Positions 40,991 through 52,410 of a stretch of DNA of 64,000 nucleotides are shown piece by piece. Positions within the stretch are counted from its first letter, which is position 1; each line of letters opens with the position of its first letter. Origin of the DNA: Byssochlamys sp. IMV 00236 (taxonomy: Eukaryota > Ascomycota > Eurotiomycetes > Eurotiales > Thermoascaceae); contig MSJH02000803.1 in NCBI GenBank assembly GCA_001931875.2, positions 310,362-374,361 on the forward strand. Reading direction: 5' to 3'. The notes under the pieces were generated by a model. The model did not search any database. It had not been told where the DNA came from and worked only from the letters and a program-made list of their open reading frames with translations. The position numbers and the translations under genes are program-made.

Positions 40991-42493
40991 TTAAAAGAGA
41001 GATTATTAGCTTATTTAATTAATACTAATAATACTTTACCTATTTTATTCTTATATTATACCTATAGCTAATTTTAATAAAGTATTAGCTTAATCTCCCT
41101 TATTTAGTATAAACTACTATTTATCCTATATTATTATTAAATATTAATATATTAATAAGTATCTTTATATTTAATAATAAGGACGGAGGCTATATTATAA
41201 TTATATAACTAAATATATAGCTAGTAAAATAACCTGCCCTATAGGAGAGACTAAGACTTTACTATAATATTTAAATAGGAGAAATATTATAAGATTATAA
41301 GGCTAAATAGAAAGAGTAGTTCCTAGACTTAATAAAATACTTAATATTAATATGCTTAATATGCGCTATAATAGTAATACTAGTATAATTAAATAATATT
41401 CTATAATTCTATTAGTAGATTAAAGCATATTATTAATATATCTTTAAGGAAAAATATTGCTATATTATAATAGTAGGAGAACTTAATATTAGTAAAAATC
41501 TTATAAATAAAAATTTAAATCTAAGCCCTAGTAATAGCCCTAATATATACTTAGCCTAACTAATAATCTACTATAGGCTATAGCCCCTAATTATTAATCT
41601 AATATTAAAAGATAATACTAATAACTTAATATTAGAGGATAATATTAATAATACTATAAATAATATAAGCCCTAATAAAAAAGAAGAATAGATAGAGAAA
41701 TAATATATATAGAAATATCTAGATAATAAATAAGAATAGCTTAATATAAATAGTAAAAAACAGTTTAAGAACCTATAACCTTAAAAGCAAAGTAACCTAG
41801 CTATTATAAGAATAATATAAGATTACTAAGGCAATATAATCTATATAAATAGATATTAGGCATTTTTATAATTAGAGTTATACTTTATCTTTATAACTAT
41901 TATACTTATTTAAGAATTAAGCCCTAGGCGCCTAATTCTTTTAGACCTAAGGAATCTGCTTATAGCTATAATAGAAGTCTTAATAGATATAATAAAAAAA
42001 AGATTCTTAAAGAATAAATAATAGCTTTACTAGAAAGGGCTATTAATCTTATTATATATAATAATTCTGCTAGGCTTATTATAATAATAAGAAAACTAAT
42101 CTTATTATTTAATAGATAAGAATTATTAATTAGTAAAATATAATAATATTATTTTCTTCCCTTAATACTATATATATAATAGCCTTATTAACCTTATTAA
42201 ATAGCTTTACTAAGGCTTCCTTAAAGGCTACTAGGCCTAGCTTAATATCTACTGATATAAATATTACTAATAGGAATAGTAATAAAGAGAATAAAAATAG
42301 CTAGTTTTTCAGTAAAATAAATTTATAATTAGTACTATATAGCCTGCTAGGATTATAAAAAACAATATTAAAGAGCTTTTAAGCGCTAAGGAAGTCTTCT
42401 TAGATAAAGAATAAAATAGCTATAGCTAATAAATTATATCTAATTATATTATAGCGCGAATACTGTTTCTTTTATTTAGGGGGGGGGGTATTT
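40990..42493 (+). other. 3' non-pol region of element B
   Basis: About 1.5 kb between the chromodomain and the 3' LTR of B, heavily mutated, ending in a run of about ten G residues (polypurine tract). No frame could be followed with confidence on either strand. Confidence 0.4.
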
Positions 42494-42642
42494 TATTATA
42501 GATATAGCTCTGCTATAGCTGCGGCTGTAGTAGTATTAGACTACTTATTAAACTACCTTAGCAGCACTTAGTAAGCAGTATCCCTCTAGTAAAGCAATTA
42601 ACCTTCTTACCTCCTATATTTCTATAGCTTCGCCTAGTTATA
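42494..42642 (+). repeat. 3' LTR of element B (149 bp)
   Basis: Starts TATTATAGATATAGC (mutated TGTTACAG) and ends CGCCTAGTTATA. It is followed by the AAAAC target duplication and then the chromodomain part of element A. Same length as the 5' LTR. Confidence 0.86.
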
Positions 42643-43154
42643 AAAACCCTATAATTAATAAAAAGAGATAGAATTTAAATAGTTAAATTTAATTTTTATT
42701 AATAGAGAATAAGAATAAAAGATAAAAAAAATTCTTAATAAATAAACTTTTTATAAGAAAAAATAGTTCCTAATAAAATAAAAAAAATATTCTTTATATA
42801 AAAACTTATAATAGATATTAGAAGATCTTATATATATAATTAAAGCTCTAGAAAAATATTATAATAAAAACTTTAATAAGGCTTTTAATATAAATAAGCT
42901 GCTTAAATAAAAATAAGATAAAAAAGAGTTAAAAATTAGAAAATAAAGTAAAATAAATAGATAATAATACTTTTTCTCCTATTAGGTTTTTTAACTATTA
43001 TTAAATATATTACTATATATATTATTCTTTTTCTAATTTTTTTATAAGATTTAAGAGTTTTAAAAAAGATATAAAAAAAAAGAATCTTAATAAAAATAAT
43101 TTAATTTAATTAGGCTAGCCCTAGCTAATAATTTAAATATAAGCCTATAAAATT

Positions 43155-44510
43155 ATTCTATTTAGCTATTTTATTATTATAAAACCCCTTAATAATATCT
43201 TCTTTTTTCTTATTAAAGAATAGAGGCAGTCTTTATAATTAGGTAAATATATTTATTATATATAAAATATTATAGTTTAATAAATAGATTATTTAATATA
43301 ACTCTTAAAAGAGATATAATAACTTTAATTTAAAATATAATAAGATTAATAAGATAATAGTAGTATTAAGCTAGTATTTAATAGTCTTAAATATAGATTT
43401 TTATATATATATCTTTATAAAAAAAATATATATATTTATAGCTTTATTAAAAGACTTTAAATTACTTAAAAGATAAGCCTCTTAGCTAAGACTTTAAATA
43501 TAAATTAATTTAGCTTTATATATTAGCAATATAAGAATATATAGCTTATAAAGGCTCTTATAATAAAGATACTTTATATTAATATAAGAATAGATATATT
43601 ATTACTTTAAATCTTATACTAAGGCCTTTAAATAGTAAAGATATATCTTCTATAAAATAAGAGAAAAGTCTTTAATTAAATTCTTTAGGCTAAAAAGATT
43701 TATAATAGGGTCTGTCTTAAAAGTAATAAAATAATCTATTATTATATTAATATTAATAATAATAATTAATATTATTATTTTAATAAGAGCTAAATTAATT
43801 TAAAAAGGAAGTATTTTAATAATAGCCTTAACTTTAAGAATAAAAGTTATAATAATATTTTAAGTTCCCTAAGTCTTTATACTAGAAACCTCCTTTATTT
43901 TTAATCTCCTTTATAATTTTTTAGCTAGCTAAGTAAAAGTTTTCTTTATTATAAGTATAGTAAGAGTAATATTATTATAATTATATTTTAATCTTTAAAA
44001 AGAATATAATAAATTAATTTATACCTCCTTATATATAGGAGGAATTATATTACTAAATATAAACTAATCTCTATATATTTTAAGTAGGAGATACTCTTTT
44101 ATTAAAGAGTTCTCTATAAATAATTTTAATAAAGATATTTTATTATTACTATTAATAGCAATAAATAGAATAATTTATAAAGAAAAAGTTATTAATTCTA
44201 ATATTATATTAGTAATTAGAGATATAAGAGAGAAAGATAGTTTATTAAGCTATTTATTATCTATATTAAGCTAATAATTAAATAAATAATCTTTAATTAG
44301 CAGTTATAATAGCTTAAGGCTAGCTATAAAGGCCTTATTAAGAGAGCCTAGAATAAATAAAATATACTTAAAATATTTAGGAAATATTATTATATTAATT
44401 AATATTATTATATAAACTTAAAGAGTTATAACTTATATTAAATATATATATAGGACCTATAAAGAAAATAACTTAAAAATCTTATTTTTAATATGCCTAT
44501 ATAATTATTA
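43155..44510 (-). pseudogene. Antisense ORF of element A (degraded copy)
   Basis: Minus-strand region homologous to the antisense ORF of element C. It aligns throughout, for example 43,460-43,560 against 38,360-38,460, but carries more stops. The frame runs opposite to A's gag-pol, after its chromodomain. Confidence 0.5.
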
Positions 44511-44797
44511 GCTATTTCTATATTTAAACTATTAAAAATAGCATTAAATAAACTACAGAAATAAGAAAAGGATAACTTAATATATAGGTAAAAGGATAAG
44601 AGTTAGTTAATAAAAAATAGAAATACTCTTAATCTCTTAAATAAAAATATTAAAATAAAACTAATATTAAATAAATTTATATAATAAGTATATTTTAATA
44701 ATAACTTACTATTATTATTATAGCTATACCTAAATATTTAGACTTATATAATAAACTTTATATAGCTTAAGATAAGCCTTTTAATAAAGGGAGATAT

Positions 44798-45168
44798 TAT
44801 TATAAACTAAGGCTATAATACTTAATCTAGACTTACTAAGACCTAAGATAGATAATCTAGAATAGATAATAAAGAATAATAAGATAATTAGATCTATATA
44901 TAATAGTTAAATTAGCTAGTTATAAATAGAGTTATTAAGACTAGATTATTTAAATAATCTAGTAAAATAAATAAATAAATAAATAACCCCTAAAGAAATA
45001 GAAGTTAAATAGATTAGCAATTTATTCTAATTATTATTAAATCTAACCCTTAACTCTATTATATATAAACAGCTACTTGCCTGTATTTTTACTTCTTATC
45101 TTATATTCTGTTTAATTAGTCTAACTAATTACCTCTAATAAAGAGCTTCCTTACCCTAGCTCTTTATA
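44798..45168 (+). repeat. 3' LTR of element A (371 bp)
   Basis: Starts TATTATAAACTAAGG, ends AGCTCTTTATA, and is followed by CTAAT, the partner of TTAAT at 21,812. Same length as the 5' LTR of A and the LTR of D. Confidence 0.88.
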
Positions 45169-47105
45169 CTAATAATAAAATACTTTATATTATTATAGGT
45201 ATACTCTGCTATACTTAATAATAATGCCTAATTATCTTAATAATAATTTATATATATTCTAAGGTAATATTCTAAGGTCTAATTTTAGCGCTCTATTTAC
45301 TTATTTATTTATAGATAAAAAGCAGTATTTATTAATTAGGTAATTTATATATATTAATAAAGCTTAGTCTAGTATTTATTAATAAATATTAATCTTTAAT
45401 TAGAAATAATTAATTTTAAAAGATTAAATTAATAATATACTCTTTTTATTATTAGGTTAGCCAGGTCTTTTATTATAATTATTTCTTAAGTTAAAATATA
45501 TAAAGCTATCTTAGAGTATTAGTCTATAATTACTAAGATTATATTATATTTAACTTCTTATTAAGTTAATAATAATAGGCTAATAATAAAGTTTATTAAT
45601 ATATTCTATTAAGGTCTTTCTATTATAGGTAATAAGCTTACCTGCTTATATAGCTTATATCTAAGAATTCTATTCCTTTTATAAATATTATAAGTCTTTA
45701 TATATTCTTATATATTATTTTATATACTTAACTAATAAAACTTTTATTTAAGTAATTCTTTTATAGTTTTAATTTTTTAATAGTTAATATATAGATTATT
45801 ATAATAAATTTATAGTAATTTTTATTTTAATAAATATTTATTTAAGATATAAATCTAATCTTATCTTTATAATAGACTCTTATTATTTATAATCTATTTA
45901 AAGCTTTTAGCTTACTTAGTTTTTAAATTATTAATCTTCTTTAATATAAAGGTATCTTTTTATTAAAGCTGCTTAAGTAACTCTAGAAGATTAGGCTTTA
46001 AAAAATCTTAGATTATCTCCTTATTAGTAACTTTTAATATTAATAATCTTAGCAGTAAATATTTATAATTATTTATATTATTTTTTTTATTTAAAATATA
46101 TAGTTTTAGTTTTTTTATAGAGTAGATAGCAGTTTAATCTCTTATTTTTTTTTAAAAATTTATAGTCTAATCTCTAAGATAGTATATTAATTATATTTAA
46201 ATAACCTAGCTTATATTTAATATAAAAGTTATAGCCTGCTAATAACTTTACCTATCTTACCTATTTATTATTTAAAGTCTTTATTATAAAAAAATAGTGT
46301 AAGTTTATATAGTTAATCTATATTTAAGTAAGATATTTATTATTATCTAAATAGTATCTTTAATATTTAAAAGCTTTAATTATTGCTAATAATTCCTAAT
46401 TATATATTTTATATTAATATTTAATTTTAGTAAATTTCTTTAAGAAATATATAACTAGATATTATTATTTTATTACCTTACTTATAAGCTATAGTAAAAT
46501 AATAGCTAAAATAAATCCTAAGGTATCTATAGCTATTATAATTAGCTTCTCTAGATTATAATATTATAATACTAGTAGTTTAATAAATATAGTTTTTAAA
46601 TCTTTAAATATTTTTTATATTTTAGATATTTATTTTAATAGGCTTATTTTTTTATTATTTTTACTGCCCTTAAATAAGTCTATTAATAATATTATAATAG
46701 AGAAGTAATTATAAATAAATCTTTTAAAAAAACTTATAAATCTTAAAAAAATCTAAATATTATAAAAGATCTTTAATATAGGCTAATTACAAATTATTTT
46801 AATCTTAGAGAGATTTATTTTAATCCTATTATATCTTATAATAAATTTAAGAAAAAAAACTTCCTCTTTATAAAATTTATATTTACTTAGCTTTATATAT
46901 AAATTATACTTATAGAGTCTTTTTAGCACTTTAGAGATATACTATTTATATTCTTTCTTATCTATTAAGAAGATTAGAATGTTATCTAGGTATATAATAC
47001 AGCAGATATCTAATAGGCCCCTTAGCGCTGTATTAATATAGGCTTAAAACATAGCCGGAGCATTGCATAGTCTAAACGGCATAACAAGATATTCAAAATG
47101 AACAT
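45169..47105 (-). mobile_element. Chromovirus D, 5' portion (truncated inside reverse transcriptase)
   Basis: Minus-strand continuation of D. From right to left it holds the reverse transcriptase palm (HFEYLVMPFRLCNAPAMF at about 47,110-47,050, then IYLDNILIF near 46,990), RNase H, and integrase up to the A insertion point. Nothing upstream of the palm is present: gag, protease, half of the reverse transcriptase and the 5' LTR are missing, so D lost about 2 kb or more. The outermost 120 bp (46,985-47,105) is nearly free of RIP change, unlike the rest. Confidence 0.82.
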
Positions 47106-47707
47106 GTAAAAAGGCTGAGATAAACCTCCCTTAATTGGAGAGATATAATGGTCGAATGCTACTATTCGATGGAGACCCCATGTTACCTTAGGTACTTAGG
47201 GGATTCTTCTAACTTATGGTACTGTATGTTGTTAACACAATGTGGATGCGGATGTTATCTCCACCGGGGAAGAGACATCCGGGCGTCCTATCGTCATCGA
47301 TGTGATCATTTGTAGTATTTTCGATCCTCGTATAGTTTCACAAGTGTGTTTTGTTGGGGGAATTCTGTATGTTGTATCTATCCTGTTTTGGATCGTAATG
47401 CAGGCTGTTGTAGAGTAACTCCTTCAAACATGTGAAATATCGTCCAAGGTTAAAGTAATTAAACATCGTGTATGTTCGGAATCTATGGTACAATAGCTTT
47501 TGAGTTTTCGATGTCTCTCACTCTTATGGTATGCTTTCACGCTCTATTTCAATGCTTCTATTGTATTCTCATATGTAGTCTAGTATTCTGTGGTATGGTA
47601 CGTTATTAAGAATTAAACAATGAACTCTCAAGTTGCTTCTTAAACAGAGCTCCATATACCTAGTTAGTCAAAAACGGACCGCCGCGGACGTTGTTAATAG
47701 AACCATC
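47106..47707. other. Unique DNA between the repeat block and the MFS gene
   Basis: Normal composition resumes within about 60 bp of the end of element D. The MFS 3' UTR should lie here. No open frame of note, no tRNA and no terminal repeat partner for D was seen. Confidence 0.45.
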
Positions 47708-50004
47708 TCATGCTTCACCTGGCACCACTGCTTTCTTCTTCCTAATATCCTTCCATCCCAGACCCCATCCAAAGCAGAAAAACCCAACAGCAAGTCCCGC
47801 AGCCAGATAGAAGACATGGTCGACACTTTTGCTGTATGCCAACAACACTCCCTGTAGATCCTTCGGCGAGACCACGTCCCTGATGGCCGCCGCTCCGGCA
47901 GATATCACCGTTTCGGCATTGACAGACGGAGAATATCGAGGGATTTCAGTCTTCAGACTGTTGTTGAAGATCGTGTCTGCGATTGTAACGATAATAGCAC
48001 CTCCGAGCGTCTGGCAGAACATGAGCACGGACATGGCGACGGAGATCTGTGCCATTGGGAGAATATTTTGGATTGCCACGATGCTCTGTAGTGAGGAGAA
48101 AGTTAGGAAGTTGTACTTGACGCAGTCACGATACATAGAGAGAGAGAGAGAGAGAGAGAGTAAGAGAATAGGTTGGACTCACCATCTGAAATCCACAACC
48201 ACGACCGACTCCGAGAATTATCTGATATCCGATCCACTTCCCTGTGGAAGTTCCTGGTGAGAATGTAGAAATCAACCCATTTCCAACTGCTGTTACGGCT
48301 CCACTGAAGAGAGCGAACGGGAGGTAGTATCCTAATTTCGAAACTTGCATACAGTCAGCAACTTGACTATGACCATCCTCTAACATATACTGTCTGTGTG
48401 GATAGTCGCATACTCAGTCAAACTCTTACCTAAAGCACCCGATATAACAGCAAGCATCAACTGACTCAAGATGCTTGGTAGAAGATATACTCCACTCAAC
48501 GTCGGAGTCACCCCCTTGACGGCTTGGAAGTAGATAGGAAGATAGTACGAAGTACACATCACAGTGCCCATGAGGAAGAATCCAAATATGCAGCTGCACC
48601 ACACAACCCTTTGTCGGGCAATCGAGAACGGGATCATAGCGTTGTCTCCTTTCCGGTATTCCCACAAGAGGAACACGATGCAGGTACCTCCAGCGCCACA
48701 GAAGAGTCCAATTATAGTAGCGCTATTCCAAGCGTATCGGTTCCCTCCGTACTGGAGCGCGAGCAGGAGTTGGATAGCGGCTGGTGCAAAGAGTGTGAAT
48801 CCGAAAATATCGAATCTCTCGATGATAGTCCGGAATACCGAACCACTCTCGGACTTGGTGGAATTATTGGGAATACGGATCAATGCGAGCAGGATTGCGA
48901 CTAATCCACCTATGGGTAAGTTGATATAGAAGCCTAGGAGCATAGGGTGTAAGTTATCGAACGAACTCGATGATATGAACAAAACAGCTGCCATGTCTGT
49001 ACATAAGCAGAAAGAGGGACCACTCACACCAACGCCACGTTGTATACTCTGTAAAAGCCCCTCCAACAAGCGGTGCGATAATAAGACCAAATTGTCCAAC
49101 TGAAATACATGGTCAGTCATCATTGATGGAGATCCGCAAACATCTGAGCAAGATTTCTACTTACCACCCATCATCATCCCCAACAAAGCTTTCAATATAA
49201 ATTGTTAGTGGGTCCTCCTACTGGGTAAGTTTCAATTGTTGCCGGTCATACACACCTGGTCGTTTCTGCATTGGCACAGCTGCAGCCATTATAGTCAAAG
49301 CTCCGTTCTGAAGACCTGAAGAGCCCATACCGGCCACGGCCCGTCCGACAATGAGCATCTTTGATGAAGTTGCAACGCCGCATATCAAAGAGCCAAGCTC
49401 GAAGATCCCGAAGAATACAAGAAAAGTCCACTAGGCACAAGATGTCAGGCCATCATTGTCTAAGAATTACAACATCGGGTTTCAAAAGGAATATACATAC
49501 CTTTGATTTGAAATAGGTGTAGAACTTCCCCGTCAATGGTTGCAGAGAAGCACTGATCACGACATATCAGTATATTCCAATTACACTTTTTTTCTTTTCT
49601 CTCATGATCAGGAAGCATCATACCTCGCAAGTTGATACGCACTCCCATACCAACCCACATCTTGAAGGGACTTGAAGTCGCTAGTGATACGGGGAGTCGC
49701 CTATATTATTGCAATCCTCAGTCAGCAAATCATGCGCACCCTTCCATCCGAATATTCATAAATTTACCGTCGAAACAATAGACATATCCATCATCATAAG
49801 AAATATAACCAGCGTCAGGGAGCCCAGAAGGATAAAGAGCTGGAGACCAGTGATGCCTTCTGGTTCTTTGCTTCTCGCGTCGTTTTCGAGTGTATCGGCG
49901 CTGTCATCTTCGCCGTGCGCTTGGTTCGTTTGCTTTTCGAGGAATTGTTGTCCCTTTTCATGTGCTGCGTCCCCAGCTGGGGGAGTTGTTGTGTATTCTC
50001 CCAT
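47708..50004 (-). CDS. MFS drug:H+ antiporter-type exporter (DHA2, 14-span)
   Basis: Nine exons read leftward: 50004-49768, 49700-49624, 49552-49501, 49430-49256, 49188-49165, 49099-49028, 48933-48430, 48331-48183, 48085-47708, giving 555 aa with phase kept at every join. A polar N-terminus is followed by the first span with D-x-SIVST, then the conserved [18 protein letters not shown] and [41 protein letters not shown] and [12 protein letters not shown]. These are hallmarks of the fungal toxin/drug exporter group. Exon 6 must end at TGGT/GTGAGT rather than the GTGTGA five bases earlier to restore WRWCFYINLP. An alternative upstream start exists at 50,097. It sits next to a Zn2Cys6 regulator, a usual exporter-regulator arrangement. 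No sign of breakage. Confidence 0.9.
48136..48161. repeat. (AG)n microsatellite in an MFS intron
   Basis: About 13 AG units inside intron 8 (48,086-48,182) of the MFS gene. Likely to vary in length between isolates. Confidence 0.85.
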
Positions 50005-50329
50005 TTCCGAGGAGCTTGTTGTGCTTGTCGACTGCGTGCGGACTGGCAAGAAAAGACTTGGGATTCGAATATTCACGTATGAACTAAGGCTTCTCACGAT
50101 TATTTCTCCTGATTCTTATATTTCCCATAAGAGATGTTTCGATATATAGCCTGATCGGCCGGGTTTCGTGGGGCATTTAAATCCGAAATCCGAAACGGCG
50201 ATCTCTGTAATTTATTCTCTCCTAATGCCTATTTTATCTTTATTAAATTCGCAGTTTTGATCATTTAATATTCATGAAGATGATACTTTTAACCTCTTCT
50301 CTAGTTATACAGTCTAATTCGTTAATAGC
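50005..50329. promoter_or_regulatory. MFS promoter / regulator 3' end
   Basis: About 325 bp between the end of the Zn2Cys6 gene and the MFS start, both leftward. It is AT-rich at 50,200-50,330. No clear palindromic CGG...CCG site was picked out. Confidence 0.4.
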
Positions 50330-52410
50330 CTAGCACATAAAGATATCATTCAGCCACGCATCATCAGGCCATTCCAGCGGGAAAGCACTCAATATATCCT
50401 CCGGGTCCTGTCTGTTTAGGCTCGCGTCAGATTCACCCGAGACAGTAGACAAGTTTTCCGCCCATTTCTGTCGCAGGGAGCGCATCAGTGCGGCTCCCTT
50501 AATGAACGTTCGGTCTTCTTGCTCGGGACCGGCCACAAACTCCACTACATGCCCCATAATCTGAACCACTCGGTCTATTATAAGTAACACATCCGCCGTG
50601 TTTCGAACCATGGCCTTATCCCAGGCGGGATCCTCGAGAGTAGATAGTTTGTAAAGTGCTATTAAGCAGTGTCCGAATTGGGAGAAAGTCGAGAATGGCA
50701 TTCCGAAGAATTCAGCCGGTGGGATGTTGCAGAATATGTCCGTATACGCCTTTGCTGAGCTCAGGCATGAATAGAGACTTTCGAGCCTCTGGAAGTTGGT
50801 GGTACTTGACATAATAGGTGCTCTCGTCAGAGAGATTTCTTGGATGGTGAGTTCCGTGTAATGTTGCTGCAGGAGAACTACTTCTATTCATACTTGTCAG
50901 TGGCTTATGCAGCGAATGTCTCGCCAACTCCCACTCACCGTTGTGCTGCAATTCAGGCGGTGCCTTTTGCACGGCTTCCATCACCTGGGATTGAAGCGCC
51001 TGGAGGTAAAAAGCGGGAGGGGGCTCATGAGAATTCGTGTTTTCAGCTGCTCCATACTGCCAGGGTCCCTGCGCCACTTTCTCTGAGATCAACTGCAGTC
51101 GGACCTGCTGTACCAAGACAATATCTGTGGGGCATTCCTGCTTTTCAGCTAGGATGCGGAGGCTCTCGTCCATATGAGATGTCCAGCGCAACGCATCTAT
51201 TTTCTGAAGGTAGGAGGCGACGCTGAGAAAGTTAGTATGCAGTCTCACTACCGCGGAAGAGGCAAAGATACTTCGAAGTAAGAAGGAAACAGCCAAGCAC
51301 TGCTCTCCGCTCCTCCATGGTCCGGGCGGAGGATGGTGTTGCCTTTGGGAATAGATGAGGAGTAGGATTGCAGCCATGAAAGGCATGTGACTCCTTTGGC
51401 GGGTGTCTATTGAGGCCCAAGCCATATATGACCGTCACGGCGAGCTGAGTATATACGTGCATATATGGTTTTGTTTGCATCTCGTTATGTATCATTCGCT
51501 GGCAACGGCCCCTAATGAGACGGTCAATGCTGCTTCTAAAAAGGAGTCCCCGTTGAACATGCGACGTACCAGGCACAATATGTGAGCGCAGCTAGGAGCA
51601 AATCGATAGATCTTTCGAGTTCTAGCGTTATCTTTTGTGCTAAAATATTCCTTATTCTGGTGTCCAGGTCTAATTGCCGCGAGGACGACCTGGTCATTAT
51701 ACTCATGATGCACAGCCAGAAGTAGGGTCTGTGATGACGAAGTTGTTGAGAGGTCGTCGACGGCGAGATCCAGACAAAAGGGAAATGTTTCAGGAATTTT
51801 GTACGAAATCTCTCAAGATTGTCCTCATCTTCTTCCAAGGAAGGCCCGAGTTCGCATGATGCTGCCGCAGAGGGTGACTGACTGCTAGTTCGCTCCGAAC
51901 CAACTGCCGCTGACATAGGCATTGTCCGATCTGAGAGGCTATCGCACAAAACGCCATCAGCAGATCTAACAGTCTGGCTCCCGGAAGGAAGTGAGCTCTG
52001 TGTCTGAACATTATCGCCGGTTGTGGAATCCCGTTGAGCTGTAGTATTGGCGATCGCAGAAAGAGGAACAGACTGCGCTGTGGATTTTAACAATGACACA
52101 AGGTCATCAAGCTTCTCTTCAAGCTGAGCAGTCCTACTCAGCTTCCTTTTCTTAGAACCGCGCTTCCGTACTGTCTCCGACGGTTAACAATCTTTATTCA
52201 AACGATGGCATCTGGCCCTCTATATTAGCGCATGATGTACATGCCATAATGAATTGATTCATAGAGGAAGTTCTCAATAACAAAGTCCAACCTTTCACAT
52301 TTACCATCAAGGCTAAGGAGTATGCATTTACACTTGGCACGAGCGCAGTTCACACAGGCATGGCCATATGGTGCAGGAATGGGAGAAGGCGGCGGTGCGT
52401 TCTGATCCAT
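50330..52410 (-). pseudogene. Zn2Cys6 transcription factor with a nonsense codon after the zinc cluster
   Basis: Exon 1 is 52410-52292; exon 2 starts at 52211; later introns lie near 51,514-51,572 and 51,217-51,265 and at 50,884-50,920. The zinc cluster reads ACVNCARAKCKCILLSLDG, KCER, CHRLNKDC, with spacing C-x2-C-x6-C-x8-C-x2-C-x6-C, all six Cys present. The very next codon, at 52186-52184, is TAA where the family has CAA (C-Q-P-S). The frame then continues intact: PSETVRKRGSKKRKLSRTAQ, a coiled-coil linker, and a fungal transcription-factor middle region with YCAWGRCQRMIHNEMQ and RAVLGCFLLTSNVASYLQK. The gene ends WPDDAWLNDIFMC. Without the stop it would be a normal regulator of over 600 aa. 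It could be a true null allele or a base error. Confidence 0.8.

Larger units (their letters stand above)
26732..42642 (+). mobile_element. Second type of Ty3/gypsy chromodomain element (B), about 8.45 kb, interrupted by element C
   Basis: Short 149-bp LTRs lie at both ends (26,732-26,880 and 42,494-42,642) with a perfect 5-bp target duplication AAAAC (26,727-26,731 and 42,643-42,647). A polypurine tract of about ten G residues lies just before the 3' LTR. Degraded pol reads reverse transcriptase with a Y-(I/V)-D-N/D box near 30,985, RNase H and integrase up to 32,592. Integrase resumes at 40,053 (II-S-x-x-x-P/L-KFLSNL) and is followed by a chromodomain-like segment near 40,790-40,960. It is not close to A, C or D: LTRs, length and pol sequence all differ. 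About 3.7 kb precedes the reverse transcriptase, longer than expected for gag plus protease. Confidence 0.83.
21817..45168 (+). mobile_element. Ty3/gypsy chromovirus A (about 7.4 kb) interrupted by element B
   Basis: Bounded by two 371-bp LTRs (21,817-22,187 and 44,798-45,168). The target duplication is TTAAT at 21,812-21,816 and CTAAT at 45,169-45,173, one C-to-T apart. Removing it rejoins element D exactly in register with element C. Without the insert at 26,732-42,642 (and its own duplication) A is about 7.4 kb, matching C at 7,455 bp. Order inside: gag, protease, reverse transcriptase (PKKDNKL, GLNA, then the YLD-type box), RNase H and integrase up to 26,731; then chromodomain and the antisense ORF region after 42,648. 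All coding is destroyed by RIP. Confidence 0.87.

Noticed and set aside
26732..42642. Element B first read as Ty1/copia because of its short LTRs
   Set aside because: The order RT, RNase H, integrase, chromodomain and the TDYS and NIVPD-like RNase H motifs are Ty3/gypsy features.
18900..47105. AT-rich block as a centromere or mitochondrial insertion
   Set aside because: The whole stretch resolves into LTR elements with target duplications, and AT-richness follows C-to-T change relative to C; no mitochondrial genes were seen.
48136..48161. AG repeat as a regulatory site
   Set aside because: Simple microsatellite inside an intron; no reason to assign function.
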